DNA of 64,000 nucleotides from UBA2779 sp965232165 (GTDB lineage Bacteria; Spirochaetota; Spirochaetia; DSM-2461), in contig CBDDOY010000002.1 in assembly GCA_965232165.1 (NCBI GenBank), positions 310,001 to 374,000 of the forward strand, in the 5' to 3' direction. The notes below the pieces were generated by a model, which did not search any database, was not told where the DNA came from, and saw only the letters and a list, made by a program, of their open reading frames with translations. A program made the translations under genes and the position numbers. This document shows positions 1 to 10,023 of this stretch, piece after piece (the first letter of the stretch is position 1; every line of letters starts with the position of its first letter).

Positions 1-1012
1 ATCTCATGACGCTGCGAATCTCTTCGCTGCTCATCAATGTAATCGCCTTGTGATTCTTTCCTATGTGCACAACTTCACCAGCTCCGAAGGCTCCCTCCAC
101 TCCGGTTACCCCCATTGGAAGCAGGCTCTTACGTTGGCCGAGGGCTGCCAATGCGCCGTCGTCGATGAATACTCTTCCCCTGGCACGGGCAGAGAGTATC
201 CATCGCAGCCGTGCACCCATGCGGGGACCGGCGAGAAATAGCGTCCCGATCCTTTCACCGTCGAGAATGCGCGGCATGACTTGAGGGGTTCGGCCATCGG
301 CCAATACTGTTTGACATCCTGCTCTCGCGGCAATCTCCACGGCCTGAAGCTTAGTCAGCATTCCGCCGGTGGAGTGTTCGCTCCCTGCATCACCGGCAGA
401 TGCCCGCATTTCCTGGGTGATCGCCTTCACTAGGGGAATGGGGTTCGCATCGGGGAATCCCTTAGGATTCTTATCGTACAGGGCGTCTATATCGGTCAAT
501 AAGATGAGCAGGCCGGCATCAAGCTTGCTGGCGATATGGGCACTGAGCGAGTCGTTATCCCCGAACACATCACCGATTTCAGAAGTCGAAACACTGTCAT
601 TTTCATTCATGATTGGAACGACATCCAGATTCAGGAGGTATTCGACGGCATTTCTTAGGTTCAGAAAAGACTTCCTATCATCAAAGCTCTCCCGGCTAAG
701 GAGAATCTGTGCCGCTCTTACCCCGTGGCGGCTTAAGGCGTTTTGCCATTGACGCATGAGCAGGGGTTGACCAATGGCGGCGCAGGCCTGTCTCATTTCC
801 ACTTTCTTCGGACGAGATGCCATTCCTAGTTCCCTGGCGCCGAAGCCGATGGCTCCGGAACTGACAATGATGGGTATGTAACCCCGTTGTTTCAGCGTCG
901 CCGTATCGGCGGCCAGGGAATCGAAGCGCCTCTCGTCGGGAAGGGCAGAAGGGGTGAGCAAATTGGTACCCACCTTGATAACCACCCTCGTAATGCCCTG
1001 AAATTCCCTCAT
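1..1012 (-). CDS. proB: Glutamate 5-kinase, C-terminal end cut off by the window
   Basis: Phosphorylates L-glutamate to glutamyl-5-phosphate, the first step of proline synthesis, in the cytoplasm. The reading frame starts with MREFQGITRVVIKVGTN, then shows the amino-acid-kinase core: IIVSSGAIGFG (phosphate-binding loop), a LLSRESFDDR stretch, NENDSVS and FGDNDSLSA (glutamate site) and LLTDIDALYDKNP (nucleotide site), with STGGM further on. From about residue 276 a PUA domain begins (ARGRVFIDDGALAAL). About 337 residues are visible; the family is usually 260 (without PUA) to 370 residues, so only the last part of the PUA domain is missing. The ATG overlaps the TGA of proA in an ATGA, so the pair is translationally coupled. 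Identification is firm. Confidence 0.95.
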   Translation of the reverse strand, partial: MREFQGITRVVIKVGTNLLTPSALPDERRFDSLAADTATLKQRGYIPIIVSSGAIGFGARELGMASRPKKVEMRQACAAIGQPLLMRQWQNALSRHGVRAAQILLSRESFDDRKSFLNLRNAVEYLLNLDVVPIMNENDSVSTSEIGDVFGDNDSLSAHIASKLDAGLLILLTDIDALYDKNPKGFPDANPIPLVKAITQEMRASAGDAGSEHSTGGMLTKLQAVEIAARAGCQTVLADGRTPQVMPRILDGERIGTLFLAGPRMGARLRWILSARARGRVFIDDGALAALGQRKSLLPMGVTGVEGAFGAGEVVHIGKNHKAITLMSSEEIRSVMR

Positions 1013-2301
1013 GGTTCTAGAGTTTTATGTGTAAAAGACCTACGGCCTTCGTCATAGTCGGCGATAATCTGTCCGGTTCCTCGGATCTGCCAGCGGTGGC
1101 TCAGGAGTCCTTCCACCCCGACGGGGCCTCTGGCATGTATCTTAGCCGTCGAGATTCCAAGCTCGGCGCCGAGGCCGTAAACAAAGCCGTCGGAGAAGCG
1201 GGTGGAACAGTTGTGAAATACATCCGCAGCATCGACTTGGGCGAGAAATGCTTCGGCGGTATCCGCATCCTCGGTGATGATGGCCTCTGTATGACCCGAA
1301 CCGCAGCGGTGTATATGCTCCACGGCCTCATCCATATCCCGCACCACACGGATGGCCAAAATGGCATCCAGATACTCCATGAACCAGTCTTCAGGGCCTG
1401 CGGGGGCCGCATCAATGTAGGAACGTGCCGTTTCACAGGCGCGAATTTGACAGCCGGCCGCTTCCATGGCCTCTTTGATAGGGGGTAATAGCCGTGGGGC
1501 GGCATCCTGGTGCACGAGCAAGGTCTCGACAGCATTGCAGACGGCGCTGTACTGCATCTTCGAATCGAGAATGATGCTGAGCGCCATCGCCGTATCGGCC
1601 TTGGCATCCAGGTATATATGACAGATGCCGTCGGCATGGCCCAGCACCGGTATGCTGGAATTCTTCATGATTTCCGATACGAATTCATTGGAACCCCTAG
1701 GGATGATCAGATTGATGTGCTTATTCAGATTAAGCATGGTCTTGACATCATCTCTAGTCTCCGCCAAGTGTATACACCCCTTCGGCAGACCCGCCGAGGT
1801 GACGGCATCATGTATCACCTCTACGAGAATACGATTGCTCGCCCTGGCCTCAGAGCCGCCTTTGAGAATCACGGCATTGCCCGAACGAACACATAAAGCC
1901 GCCATCTGAACCAGCGCATCCGGCCTCGATTCAAAGATCATGCCGATCACACCGATGGGGCAGGTTATCCGGGAGAGGATGAGATTTTCATCCAGCTCAC
2001 GCTTCTCAAGTATGCGGTTCAAGGGATCCCGCATGGCCGTGAGGGCCGCGATGCCTTCGCCTACTCTTTTGAGCTTGGAGTCGCCGAATGCCAATCTCTT
2101 CAGCAATGGCGGTGCGAGACCCTCGGTTTCGCTGCGCTTCAAATCTTCTCGGTTCGCTTTGAAAATTTCTCCAGCGTTTTCCGTAAGAGCCTGGCGCATG
2201 GATTCTAATGCCCTCTCTCGGACCCCAGCCGCCTGACAGAGCTGAATCCGGCTGGATTTTCTGGCCGATATGGCCGATTCTTCGATATTCACGGAAACCA
2301 T
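1009..2301 (-). CDS. proA: Gamma-glutamyl phosphate reductase
   Basis: NADPH-dependent reduction of glutamyl-5-phosphate to glutamate-5-semialdehyde, the second step of proline synthesis. It is an aldehyde-dehydrogenase-fold protein. Visible motifs are CPIGVIGMIFESRPD, SGNAVILKGGSEA, PRGSNEFV, the catalytic cysteine in the VCNAVETLL region, and GPVGVEGLLSHRW near the C-terminus. I start at the ATG at 2301 (MVSVNIEESA), giving 430 residues, close to the family length of about 415-420; the frame stays open to an ATG at 2343, which would add 14 residues without family support. No strong ribosome-binding site stands before either start. It is first in a proA-proB operon and overlaps proB by 4 bases. 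Confidence 0.95.
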   Translation of the reverse strand: MVSVNIEESAISARKSSRIQLCQAAGVRERALESMRQALTENAGEIFKANREDLKRSETEGLAPPLLKRLAFGDSKLKRVGEGIAALTAMRDPLNRILEKRELDENLILSRITCPIGVIGMIFESRPDALVQMAALCVRSGNAVILKGGSEARASNRILVEVIHDAVTSAGLPKGCIHLAETRDDVKTMLNLNKHINLIIPRGSNEFVSEIMKNSSIPVLGHADGICHIYLDAKADTAMALSIILDSKMQYSAVCNAVETLLVHQDAAPRLLPPIKEAMEAAGCQIRACETARSYIDAAPAGPEDWFMEYLDAILAIRVVRDMDEAVEHIHRCGSGHTEAIITEDADTAEAFLAQVDAADVFHNCSTRFSDGFVYGLGAELGISTAKIHARGPVGVEGLLSHRWQIRGTGQIIADYDEGRRSFTHKTLEP

Positions 2302-2774
2302 GCTACTCAATGAATGGATTTTAGGCCAGAAGCGGGAAGACATTCGGATTTTGTTATTCTAAGGCAGTTCTGGATGATCATTATTGGATTCAAGTCGGCT
2401 TAAGTGGTGCGAGCCAGCTACGGGAACTTTGTAAGAACTTAGTAGTGGGTGTCCTCATCCGGGATTGTAATGGGTAAGTGGAATCGTCCTGAGGCCTTAT
2501 CAAATGCCCCTTCTGTTCACCTCTAAACCTGAAGTTTTCACCAAATAAGTAATATAATCCATTTCCATATAACAATTTAACTCAAATTTCATGCTTCACG
2601 ATACTGGGGACATTACAATTTAATTCCTAAGATTTCAACTATCTTCTGCCGATGGATTGTCAGTTTGGTTACTTCCGGCCGCGCCCCTTAAGATAGTTCG
2701 GCTCAATCGTGTTGCCTCAGGGCGCCTCTAGTTTACACTGAAGACTCGGCAAACTCATCGTGAAATGGAGGACT
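2302..2774. other. Intergenic region between proA and the RND gene
   Basis: About 470 bases between two divergent genes, so it must hold both promoters. I see no convincing coding frame, no repeat of the families found elsewhere in the window and no clear terminator. A GGAGG stands just before the ATG of the RND gene at its right edge. Confidence 0.5.
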
Positions 2775-5700
2775 ATGAAAATCAGCGTCTTGGCACTTAG
2801 GCACCCAGTCTCTGTGTCAATCATAACAGCGGCGGCCATTCTTGCCGGCTTAATGGCCCTTTTCAGCCTCAGACGGGAATTCATCCCGACCATCACCGAG
2901 CCATCGGCACTGGTCGTGACAATATGGCCCGGTTCGGCTGCCGAAGAAGTAGAGAGCCGTCTCACCTCGGTATTGGAAGATCATTTTGCGGTCTTACAGG
3001 GGCTGGTGGACATGCGGTCTGAAAGCCGGGAGGGACTAAGCCTCGTCAGGCTGCAATTCGATGAGAGATTGGATGTTGACCTCTTGATTCAGGAAGTCCG
3101 AAACCAGATCGATAAATCCACATGGGAACTCCCCGCAGATATCCTCGGCAAGCCCGTCGTTTCACGAATCGGGTCCATGAGCATTCCAGTCTACACTCTC
3201 GCTGTTACCGGCCCCATGGATACCGATGCCCTATACACCTATGTGGATACTAAGGTGGTCCCCGAAATATACAAGGTGGAGGGTGTCGCTCAGGTCCACA
3301 TCTACGGCGACTACAGGAAAGTCCTTGAAATTCGGTTAAACACCGAGGCCATGAATGATTCCAATATCACGGCACTGGAAGTACTGGGCGCCCTGCGCAT
3401 GAGGGGCGTCTCCATTTCTGCCGGACTCGTGGAATGGGATGGCAAAGAGTGGCCATTCCAGATAAACGGTGAATTCTCACAGTTGTCCGATATTGAGAAT
3501 TTGATTATATCTCCCCCTGGCACTGTTCCCGTCACCCTCGCCGAAATCGCCGACATAGCTGTGGTGTACTCCGAAGCAGAGGAACGCATCCGTTCTGGGG
3601 GCCGTGACTTCCTGGTGCTGCACATTACAAAAAGGGACGAAGGGCATATGCTTCGGATGAGCGAAGACATCAGGGGGCAGTTAAGCGATTTTGACGAACT
3701 GTCATTTATTACGCTTCATGATGATGCGAAAACTGTACGCCAGTCCCTAGCTACGGTGACCATGTCGGCCCTGGCCGGCCTGTTTATGGCCATGGCCGTG
3801 ATTTTGCTGTTCCTCCGTGAATGGCATTACACCGCCGTGATTGGCGCTTCATTGCCCATCAGCCTGATGACGGCCTTCGCCTGCATGTGGTTTTCAGGCA
3901 TGTCTATCAATGTCTTAACAATGGCCGGCATCACCATATCGCTCGGTATGGTTGTCGATGCCTCCATCGTTGTGTTGGAGAATATCCATCGGCATAGAGC
4001 CGGGGGGGCCGATGCCGAAACGGCTTCCAGGGTTGGAACTGTCCAGATAGCCGGCGCCGTCACAGCCTTTGTCATCACCTCCGTCTGTGTTTTCCTGCCC
4101 ATGCTGTTTCTTAAAGGCATCATCGGCAGCGTGTTGAAAGACCTCTCCCTCACCCTCATCTTCATCCTATGTGCCTCGTTGTTCTCTGCCGTCATCATCA
4201 TACCCCTTTTGGCGAGAAACAAGTCCCTCCCTTTTCCTATGAAGTCAAACAGACGCATCATGTCGGGATTGGAAAGACTCTATAGGCGCAGTCTCATAAA
4301 AACGCTTCGCAAGAGTCCCATAGTCATCGTGGCCGCCTTGACCATCCTCATAGCCAGTGTTTATGTCGCCGGCCGCATCGGCATCTCCTTCATACCGGCA
4401 GCGGATTACAACGAACTATTCATATCAATGAAACTGAAACCAGGCTCCACCCTGGATGAGAGCGCCCATGCCGCAGATATGGCGGAGCGGATAATTCGCA
4501 AAGAAGTCCAGGGGATTGACGATGTAGTTTTCTATGTCGGAATGGAGGATGACCTGTCCGGCGATTCGCGTACCCGGGAGGCACTTTGGGGGCAGGTGCT
4601 TCTAAAGGAAAAACGGGATGATGGACAGGATTTCAGAAGCATTATCCGTCGATTAAACGAAGTGCTGATACCGGCCTTTCCCGATATATCGATAAGGGTT
4701 CTCAATGGAGGATTTGACCGTCTGGTTTTTCTCGCGACGAATGGACCGGGCTTCCGGGTGGAACTCTCATCTGATTCGGCGGAGGACCTCAATTTAGCCG
4801 TCAAGCAAGTAAGCAGCCTTCTCCTCCAGGACCCTGAGATAATGAGCATCGGGCTGGATGTGGAGCAGGACAGAGTCTTTCTCACAGCGCGATTGAATCA
4901 GGATTCTTTGAATAAGCTGAATATAGCCGCCAGCGATACCGCATTAACTGCCCGCATAGCGTTCGGAGGAATCAACGTGGGGAATTACCAGCCTGATTCA
5001 GGGCCGGCCAGGCGCATCATACTTAATTCTGATTTACAGAAACATGAACCCAATTTGGATGCACTGACCCGATTGAGGGTGAGAAATCGGCTTAATCAAA
5101 CGGTCTCATTCGATGAATTTGCAGAAGTGGCAGAAGAGCAGGGTGTTGCCTCCATCATCCGTCATGATAGGAAACGGATTATAACCGTCATCGGCTATAC
5201 CGAGAGTGAAAACATTCGGGATATCAACCGTCGATTCAAAGACGGCATCACCGGCCATCGATTTCCCCCGTCGGTGAACTGGCGTATCGAAGGTGTCGGC
5301 GGCCTAATCAACGACTCGATTATGCGCCTCGGCATTGTCCTGATGATCTCCCTCTTCCTCGTCTATGCCGTGATGGCCATACAGTTTGAAAAACTGATGC
5401 AGCCGTTGATTATCATGGCGGTTGTACCCTTCTGCTTCATCGGAGTGGTGGGAGGATTGGTGATTTTCGGCTCAGATATTTCCCTGATTTCCTTTCTCGG
5501 CATCGTCGCCCTCGGCGGCCTCGTCGTCAACAATGCCATCGTACAGGTAGATCGGATCAACCAACTGCGAAGGAATGGCCTGACCATGGCCATGGCCATC
5601 GTGGAGGGCTCGGTAAGCCGGTTAAGGCCGATCCTGATGACAACGCTCACGACATTTTTCGGAATACTCCCCCTTGCTCTAACCCAGGGTATAGGCACCC

Positions 5701-5822
5701 GGATATATGCCCCATTGGGGCAGGCCATCGCAGGCGGTCTGGCTGCCTCTACACTCGTTACACTCTTTCTTATTCCGGTTTTATATCGTATAGTGGAATA
5801 CCGGAGGAATGATGGTTCCTGA
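2775..5822 (+). CDS. RND-family efflux transporter, inner-membrane pump
   Basis: Proton-driven export pump of the resistance-nodulation-division superfamily (AcrB/HAE group), 1015 residues, matching the usual 1000-1050. The N-terminal membrane helix (LRHPVSVSIITAAAILAGLM) is followed by the first periplasmic porter part, then a helix bundle carrying the proton-relay aspartate in GMVVDASIVVLENI near residue 395. The second periplasmic part and the second helix bundle follow (LGIVALGGLVVNNAIVQVDRI). The start is the ATG at 2775, with GGAGG seven bases upstream; an in-frame ATG at 2760 lies before that site and is unlikely. No membrane-fusion or TolC partner gene lies next to it, so the substrate and partners cannot be read from context. 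Confidence 0.9.
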   Translation: MKISVLALRHPVSVSIITAAAILAGLMALFSLRREFIPTITEPSALVVTIWPGSAAEEVESRLTSVLEDHFAVLQGLVDMRSESREGLSLVRLQFDERLDVDLLIQEVRNQIDKSTWELPADILGKPVVSRIGSMSIPVYTLAVTGPMDTDALYTYVDTKVVPEIYKVEGVAQVHIYGDYRKVLEIRLNTEAMNDSNITALEVLGALRMRGVSISAGLVEWDGKEWPFQINGEFSQLSDIENLIISPPGTVPVTLAEIADIAVVYSEAEERIRSGGRDFLVLHITKRDEGHMLRMSEDIRGQLSDFDELSFITLHDDAKTVRQSLATVTMSALAGLFMAMAVILLFLREWHYTAVIGASLPISLMTAFACMWFSGMSINVLTMAGITISLGMVVDASIVVLENIHRHRAGGADAETASRVGTVQIAGAVTAFVITSVCVFLPMLFLKGIIGSVLKDLSLTLIFILCASLFSAVIIIPLLARNKSLPFPMKSNRRIMSGLERLYRRSLIKTLRKSPIVIVAALTILIASVYVAGRIGISFIPAADYNELFISMKLKPGSTLDESAHAADMAERIIRKEVQGIDDVVFYVGMEDDLSGDSRTREALWGQVLLKEKRDDGQDFRSIIRRLNEVLIPAFPDISIRVLNGGFDRLVFLATNGPGFRVELSSDSAEDLNLAVKQVSSLLLQDPEIMSIGLDVEQDRVFLTARLNQDSLNKLNIAASDTALTARIAFGGINVGNYQPDSGPARRIILNSDLQKHEPNLDALTRLRVRNRLNQTVSFDEFAEVAEEQGVASIIRHDRKRIITVIGYTESENIRDINRRFKDGITGHRFPPSVNWRIEGVGGLINDSIMRLGIVLMISLFLVYAVMAIQFEKLMQPLIIMAVVPFCFIGVVGGLVIFGSDISLISFLGIVALGGLVVNNAIVQVDRINQLRRNGLTMAMAIVEGSVSRLRPILMTTLTTFFGILPLALTQGIGTRIYAPLGQAIAGGLAASTLVTLFLIPVLYRIVEYRRNDGS

Positions 5823-5873
5823 GTGTAGGGCAAAATATCCTTAAATAAAGACCGGGGCTGTATCAGAAAAGCA

Positions 5874-7499
5874 TCAACAACCGAAAAAACAGCGATTCAA
5901 TTGGATATTTCTCGAAATCCTTTCGATTTTCAGCATCGGCCCGATAAATCGCCCGCTGGCAGATATCCGGCCAATACAAGCCATAAAGAAGGCAACACTT
6001 GAATACAGACTGAAACCAAGACTGCTCACAATCCTGAACGTCCCCGTCACTTCCATTTTGCGCAGATTATACGCCATCATATACAGATAAGTCTCAGCAT
6101 GCACTTTTTCCAATCCCCGAAGGTTGAAATATGCGAATTTCCGGTTGTGTTTCATGTCTCCAAAAACGCTCTCAACTTCATTGCTTCGGCGTGAATATAA
6201 TCTCTGTCCCGTATTTGTCTGCAAACGTTTTTTTGCCCTTTTCTGCTGATAGCGATAATGCCGATTTACTTCCAGTCTTTTGTAATCCTTACCTTTGCCG
6301 ATACAGTCTAATCTGTTGGAACAGATGCCGCAAAAATCACATCTATAAATGCTTGAATTGAAGTGCAGCAGTTCATCCTCTTTCCGCATCTTATAGCCAG
6401 ATGGACAGTGTATTTCATCGGCATCATTCATTGTAAACTTATAATGTTTATACAGGGTTTTAGTCAGATTTTTATCTCCAGCCCGATACCCAGGATACTT
6501 TATGCAGCCCTCAATACCGCGACTGTCAAGATAATCATAACTGCTCCTGTAACCGCAACCCGCATCGGCTATAACATTCTGCGGCTGACCAATCCCCAGA
6601 ACCTTGCGTTTCTCCATAAGTTCGATAAATACCTTGCCGTCATTGGCGCTCTGATGAACCGATACGCCGGTCACAAAGCCGTTCTCAGTGCCAATTTGAA
6701 GATTATAGGCCGGAAGAGTTTCGTCATTCTTCATCCTCATAAAAGTCGCATCCTGGACTGTTTTACCGTACGAGCTGCGCTCTCCCAATGTTTCTTCCTG
6801 GCTTTCGTATTCTGCAATTTCAGACGATTATTTTTTAGTTTTTTTGGCAGACTTTTCATTTTTCTTTGGATTGACCTTGAATCTGCATCCTCATTAATAC
6901 TCTCTTCAGCCTTGTCAGCAGCAGCACTCAGGCTGTCGGGATCAGTATCCTGCGGTATTTCCGCATCGTTTAACAGGCTGGCTTCTTTGATGATTTCTGC
7001 TGCCCGCTGGCGGGTCATTTCCTTGAAACGCCGGCTGTTTTTTTTCCAGATCACTTTGTGCTTATTTGCATCCGCTTTCACTTTTGTGCCGTCTACAAAA
7101 TAATCATCGCCTTCAATGTAACCTTCGTCCAGAAGTATCATCACAGTTTCTGTGAAAACATTTTCCATGTATATTTTTGAAATACTTCCCCCGAAACCGA
7201 TTGACAGCAGGGCACCTCTAAAAAACAGCTTCAGGAAATTGACGAAGAAATTTTTTGTCGATACAAGGCGGCAAAAGCGGAGTGTAGCAGGGCTTAGTTG
7301 AGTATTTTGACAACGCAGTAGCGGCGGAAAAGATCGAGTCAAGAACTAAATGGGTTTTTTAGAGGTGCCCAGTAATAAAATCAGGACGCTGATACGCTCA
7401 GAGCCATATAAAGTTGGCATCTCTTCTGGCTGCCTTTTCCAGCTTGCGGCAGGAGTATATTCCCTGCGTATAGCCGCAGATCAACAGTTTCATCATCAT
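5874..7499 (-). pseudogene. IS1182-family transposase pseudogene
   Basis: The transposase can be pieced together. It starts with MMKLLICGYTQGIYSCRKLE at 7499-7496, runs to AYQRPDF with an in-frame TGA, and is interrupted by the miniature element. Taking out the element and one copy of its target repeat restores PDFITVNRFRG. It continues with VDGTKVKADANKHKVIWKK (first DDE aspartate region), then shifts frame at about 6740-6790. The C-terminal part has IADAGCGYRSSYDYL, a cysteine cluster (CDFCGICSNRLDC) and NEVESVFGDMKHNRKF (DDE glutamate region). These features fit IS1182 elements (DUF772 N-terminal domain plus DDE domain). It has an internal stop, an insertion and a frameshift, so it cannot be functional. 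Confidence 0.85.
7210..7370. mobile_element. Miniature inverted-repeat element, copy a (inside the IS1182 transposase)
   Basis: 161 bp bounded by GGGCACCTCTAAAAAA and TTTTTTAGAGGTGCCC. The inner part reads ...GTCGATACAAGGCGGCAAAAG...TTTTGACAACGCAGTAGCGGCGG. The flanks AGCA and AGTA are one base apart and are the remains of a 4-bp target duplication. Removing the element plus one flank restores the transposase reading frame. It carries no gene of its own. Confidence 0.85.
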
Positions 7500-7635
7500 G
7501 GACGAAGAAATTTCTGTCGATACAAGGCGGCAAAAGCTCAAGCGTAGCTTAAGCTACAGGCGTGAGCATTTTGACAACGCAGTAGCGGCGGAAAAGTTCG
7601 AGTCAAGAACTAAATGGGGTTTTTTAGAGGTGCCC
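7500..7635. mobile_element. Miniature inverted-repeat element, copy b (left end missing)
   Basis: The same element as copy a, in the same orientation, starting internally at GACGAAGAAATTTCTGTCGATAC and ending in TTTTTTAGAGGTGCCC at 7635. The left terminal repeat and about 30 bases are missing where it abuts the start of the broken IS1182 transposase. Confidence 0.75.
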
Positions 7636-7842
7636 ATTACTGACACAATCCCGGCAACTACTGAATAAGGAGAACTAGTTAGGAGAAAAACTTTGCCGGA
7701 TTCTTGAACCGATGCCTTAACTATAGCGGTTCAATCTGCAGTATTCATGTGCCGGCAGTGATTAATACTTGTGTGTTCTGTATCAATTCAGCAAGAATTC
7801 TGCATTGACCCGCTTTGAAAACACCGTATAAGATGGTTCATC

Positions 7843-10023
7843 ATGAAAAAACGGCTGATCACCTCGGCGCTTCCCTATGTCAATAACATTCCGCATCTGG
7901 GAAATCTCATCCAAGTTCTCTCGGCCGATGTCTTTGCCCGGTTCTGCAGGCAATATGGCTATAAGACACTGTATGTATGTGGAACGGATGAATACGGTAC
8001 GGCAACCGAGACCAGGGCATTGATAGAGGGCGTAACACCCCAGGAACTCTGCGATAGATATCATCGCATTCATGTCGATATCTACGACTGGTTTCAGATA
8101 AGCTTCGATCATTTCGGACGTACCAGTCTGCCCATACAGACCGAGATTGTCCAAAAACTCTTCCTCCGTGTCGACCAGGCAGGTTACATCAATGAGAAAA
8201 CCATCAAGCAGCTCTACTGTGATAAGGACCGCCGCTTCCTTGCCGATCGCTACGTTCATGGCATTTGCCCCCATTGTGAATACCAGGATGCCCGCGGTGA
8301 TCAATGCGAGAGCTGCGGGAAACTCCTAGACCCCATTGAGCTTATTGAACCCCGCTGCGGCACCTGCGGCGGAACGCCCAGGATTGAAAGTACCCGTCAT
8401 CTCTATATAGACCTGCCTGCCATCAGGCCGAAGCTGGAAGAGTGGATGAATACGGCTAAGGTAAGAGGGGACTGGGCCAACAATGCCGTACGCATGACAG
8501 AGAGCTGGATTCGTGACGGACTGAAGGAAAGGGCCATTACCCGGGATTTGGAATGGGGCATTCCCGTGCCGAAGGCCGGTTTCGAGAACAAGGTGTTTTA
8601 CGTGTGGTTCGATGCTCCCATCGGCTATATTTCCATCACGGCCGATTTCACCGATCAATGGGAAGGCTGGTGGCGTGATCCGGATAATACCGAGCTATTT
8701 CAGTTCGTCGGAAAAGACAACATCCCCTTTCACACCGTTATCTTCCCCGGCACTCAGATCGCATCCGGAGAGATATGGACCAAACTCCACCACATGAGTT
8801 CCTCTGAATATCTCAATTATGAGGCCGGTAAATTCTCGAAGAGCAAGGGAATAGGGGTGTTCGGGAATGACTGCCGGGATACCGGCATACCGGCCGATGT
8901 GTGGCGGTTCTATATGTATTACAACAGGCCCGAGAATTCAGACTATCAGTTCACCTGGGCGGATTTTCAAGAGAAGGTCAATGGCGAATTGATCGGCAAT
9001 TTCTCCAACCTGGTGCACCGCACCTTCTCCTTTATTCACCGATACTTTGAGGGCAAGGTGCCCGGACAGGATCTGGACGAGGATATATGGGCCGATATAA
9101 GAAAGAAAGAGGCCCTCATTACCGAAAAACTTGACCGTGCTGAAATCCGAGCCGCATTTCGGGACATTTTTGGACTTGCAAAACTCGGCAACAAGGCCTT
9201 TCAGTCCGGCGAACCCTGGAGAACCCGTACGGAAGATCCGGTCGCCGCCGCAGTCCTGCTCAGAACCCTCCTCTTCCTTATTCGAGATATGGCGATACTC
9301 ATCAAGCCTTATCTGCCGGCAGCCTCGCTGCGATTGGCGAACTGGCTTGGCTTGGAAAATGACAATTGGCATCAGATCGGCTCCCGTGATGGTCCATCGG
9401 CGATAGCCGAGCCTGTCATCCTCTTCGATAAACTCGATGATAAATTGATACAGGCCCTCCGCACACGTTTCGGCGGCACTCAGTCACAGCGGGATTTCGG
9501 CGGCGATTCGGTCCAATTTCCGCCTGTCGGGGGTAAGAGTGTGGAAGAATCCTTTGCTGCCCTCGATTTGCGGGCCGCAAAGATACTCCAGGTCGAGCGG
9601 CATCCAAACGCCGATAAGCTTTACATCATCACCTTGGACGATGGCGATGAAGAACCGCGAGTAATATGTTCAGGCCTTGTAGATAGCTGCCGAGAGGAGG
9701 AATTACAGGGGCAGACCATCATCATTGTCTACAATCTCAAGGCGGCTAAGCTGCGGGGAGTCAAGAGCCGGGGGATGCTCCTCGCCGCCGAGGATGAGGC
9801 GGGGAACCTCGAAGTGCTCATGCCGAATGCACTTCCTGGAGACCGTGTCACCCTGACAGGCGGGGAACCTGCACCCATTCCGGCTAAAAAAATCGACATC
9901 AAACAATTCCTGGCCACGAAGATTACAGCCGTCGACGGCATGGTCATGGCCGGTGAAACACAACTTGTACTGGCCGGCTCCCCGCTTAAGACGACAAAGG
10001 TTCTCAACGGGAAGGTTGGCTAA
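7843..10023 (+). CDS. metG: Methionyl-tRNA synthetase
   Basis: Charges tRNA-Met with methionine; cytoplasmic class I synthetase, 726 residues. The N-terminal catalytic domain has the HIGH-type signature in LPYVNNIPHLGN (residues 6-17), a zinc-knuckle insert with paired cysteines (CPHCEY, CESCGK, CGTCGG) near residues 145-180, and the KMSKS-type loop as KFSKSKG near residue 330. An anticodon-binding helical domain follows. The C-terminal 110 residues form the EMAP/Trbp111 tRNA-binding fold (LDLRAAKILQVERHPNADKL), which drives dimerisation in this family. The length fits the long bacterial form. The ATG at 7843 follows GAAAACACCGTATAAGATGG; there is no strong ribosome-binding site, but the HIGH motif lies at the usual distance from the start. 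Confidence 0.96.
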   Translation: MKKRLITSALPYVNNIPHLGNLIQVLSADVFARFCRQYGYKTLYVCGTDEYGTATETRALIEGVTPQELCDRYHRIHVDIYDWFQISFDHFGRTSLPIQTEIVQKLFLRVDQAGYINEKTIKQLYCDKDRRFLADRYVHGICPHCEYQDARGDQCESCGKLLDPIELIEPRCGTCGGTPRIESTRHLYIDLPAIRPKLEEWMNTAKVRGDWANNAVRMTESWIRDGLKERAITRDLEWGIPVPKAGFENKVFYVWFDAPIGYISITADFTDQWEGWWRDPDNTELFQFVGKDNIPFHTVIFPGTQIASGEIWTKLHHMSSSEYLNYEAGKFSKSKGIGVFGNDCRDTGIPADVWRFYMYYNRPENSDYQFTWADFQEKVNGELIGNFSNLVHRTFSFIHRYFEGKVPGQDLDEDIWADIRKKEALITEKLDRAEIRAAFRDIFGLAKLGNKAFQSGEPWRTRTEDPVAAAVLLRTLLFLIRDMAILIKPYLPAASLRLANWLGLENDNWHQIGSRDGPSAIAEPVILFDKLDDKLIQALRTRFGGTQSQRDFGGDSVQFPPVGGKSVEESFAALDLRAAKILQVERHPNADKLYIITLDDGDEEPRVICSGLVDSCREEELQGQTIIIVYNLKAAKLRGVKSRGMLLAAEDEAGNLEVLMPNALPGDRVTLTGGEPAPIPAKKIDIKQFLATKITAVDGMVMAGETQLVLAGSPLKTTKVLNGKVG

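Larger units (their letters stand above)
5854..7499 (-). mobile_element. Degenerate IS1182-type insertion sequence, interrupted by a miniature element
   Basis: A decayed insertion sequence. Its left edge carries GGGGCTGTATCAG at 5854-5866; the same end motif, inverted, occurs at 59329-59342 on a miniature element. Inside is a broken transposase on the minus strand, with a 161-bp miniature element inserted at 7210-7370. The right end is lost at about 7500, where a second, truncated miniature element begins. The boundaries are approximate. Confidence 0.75.
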
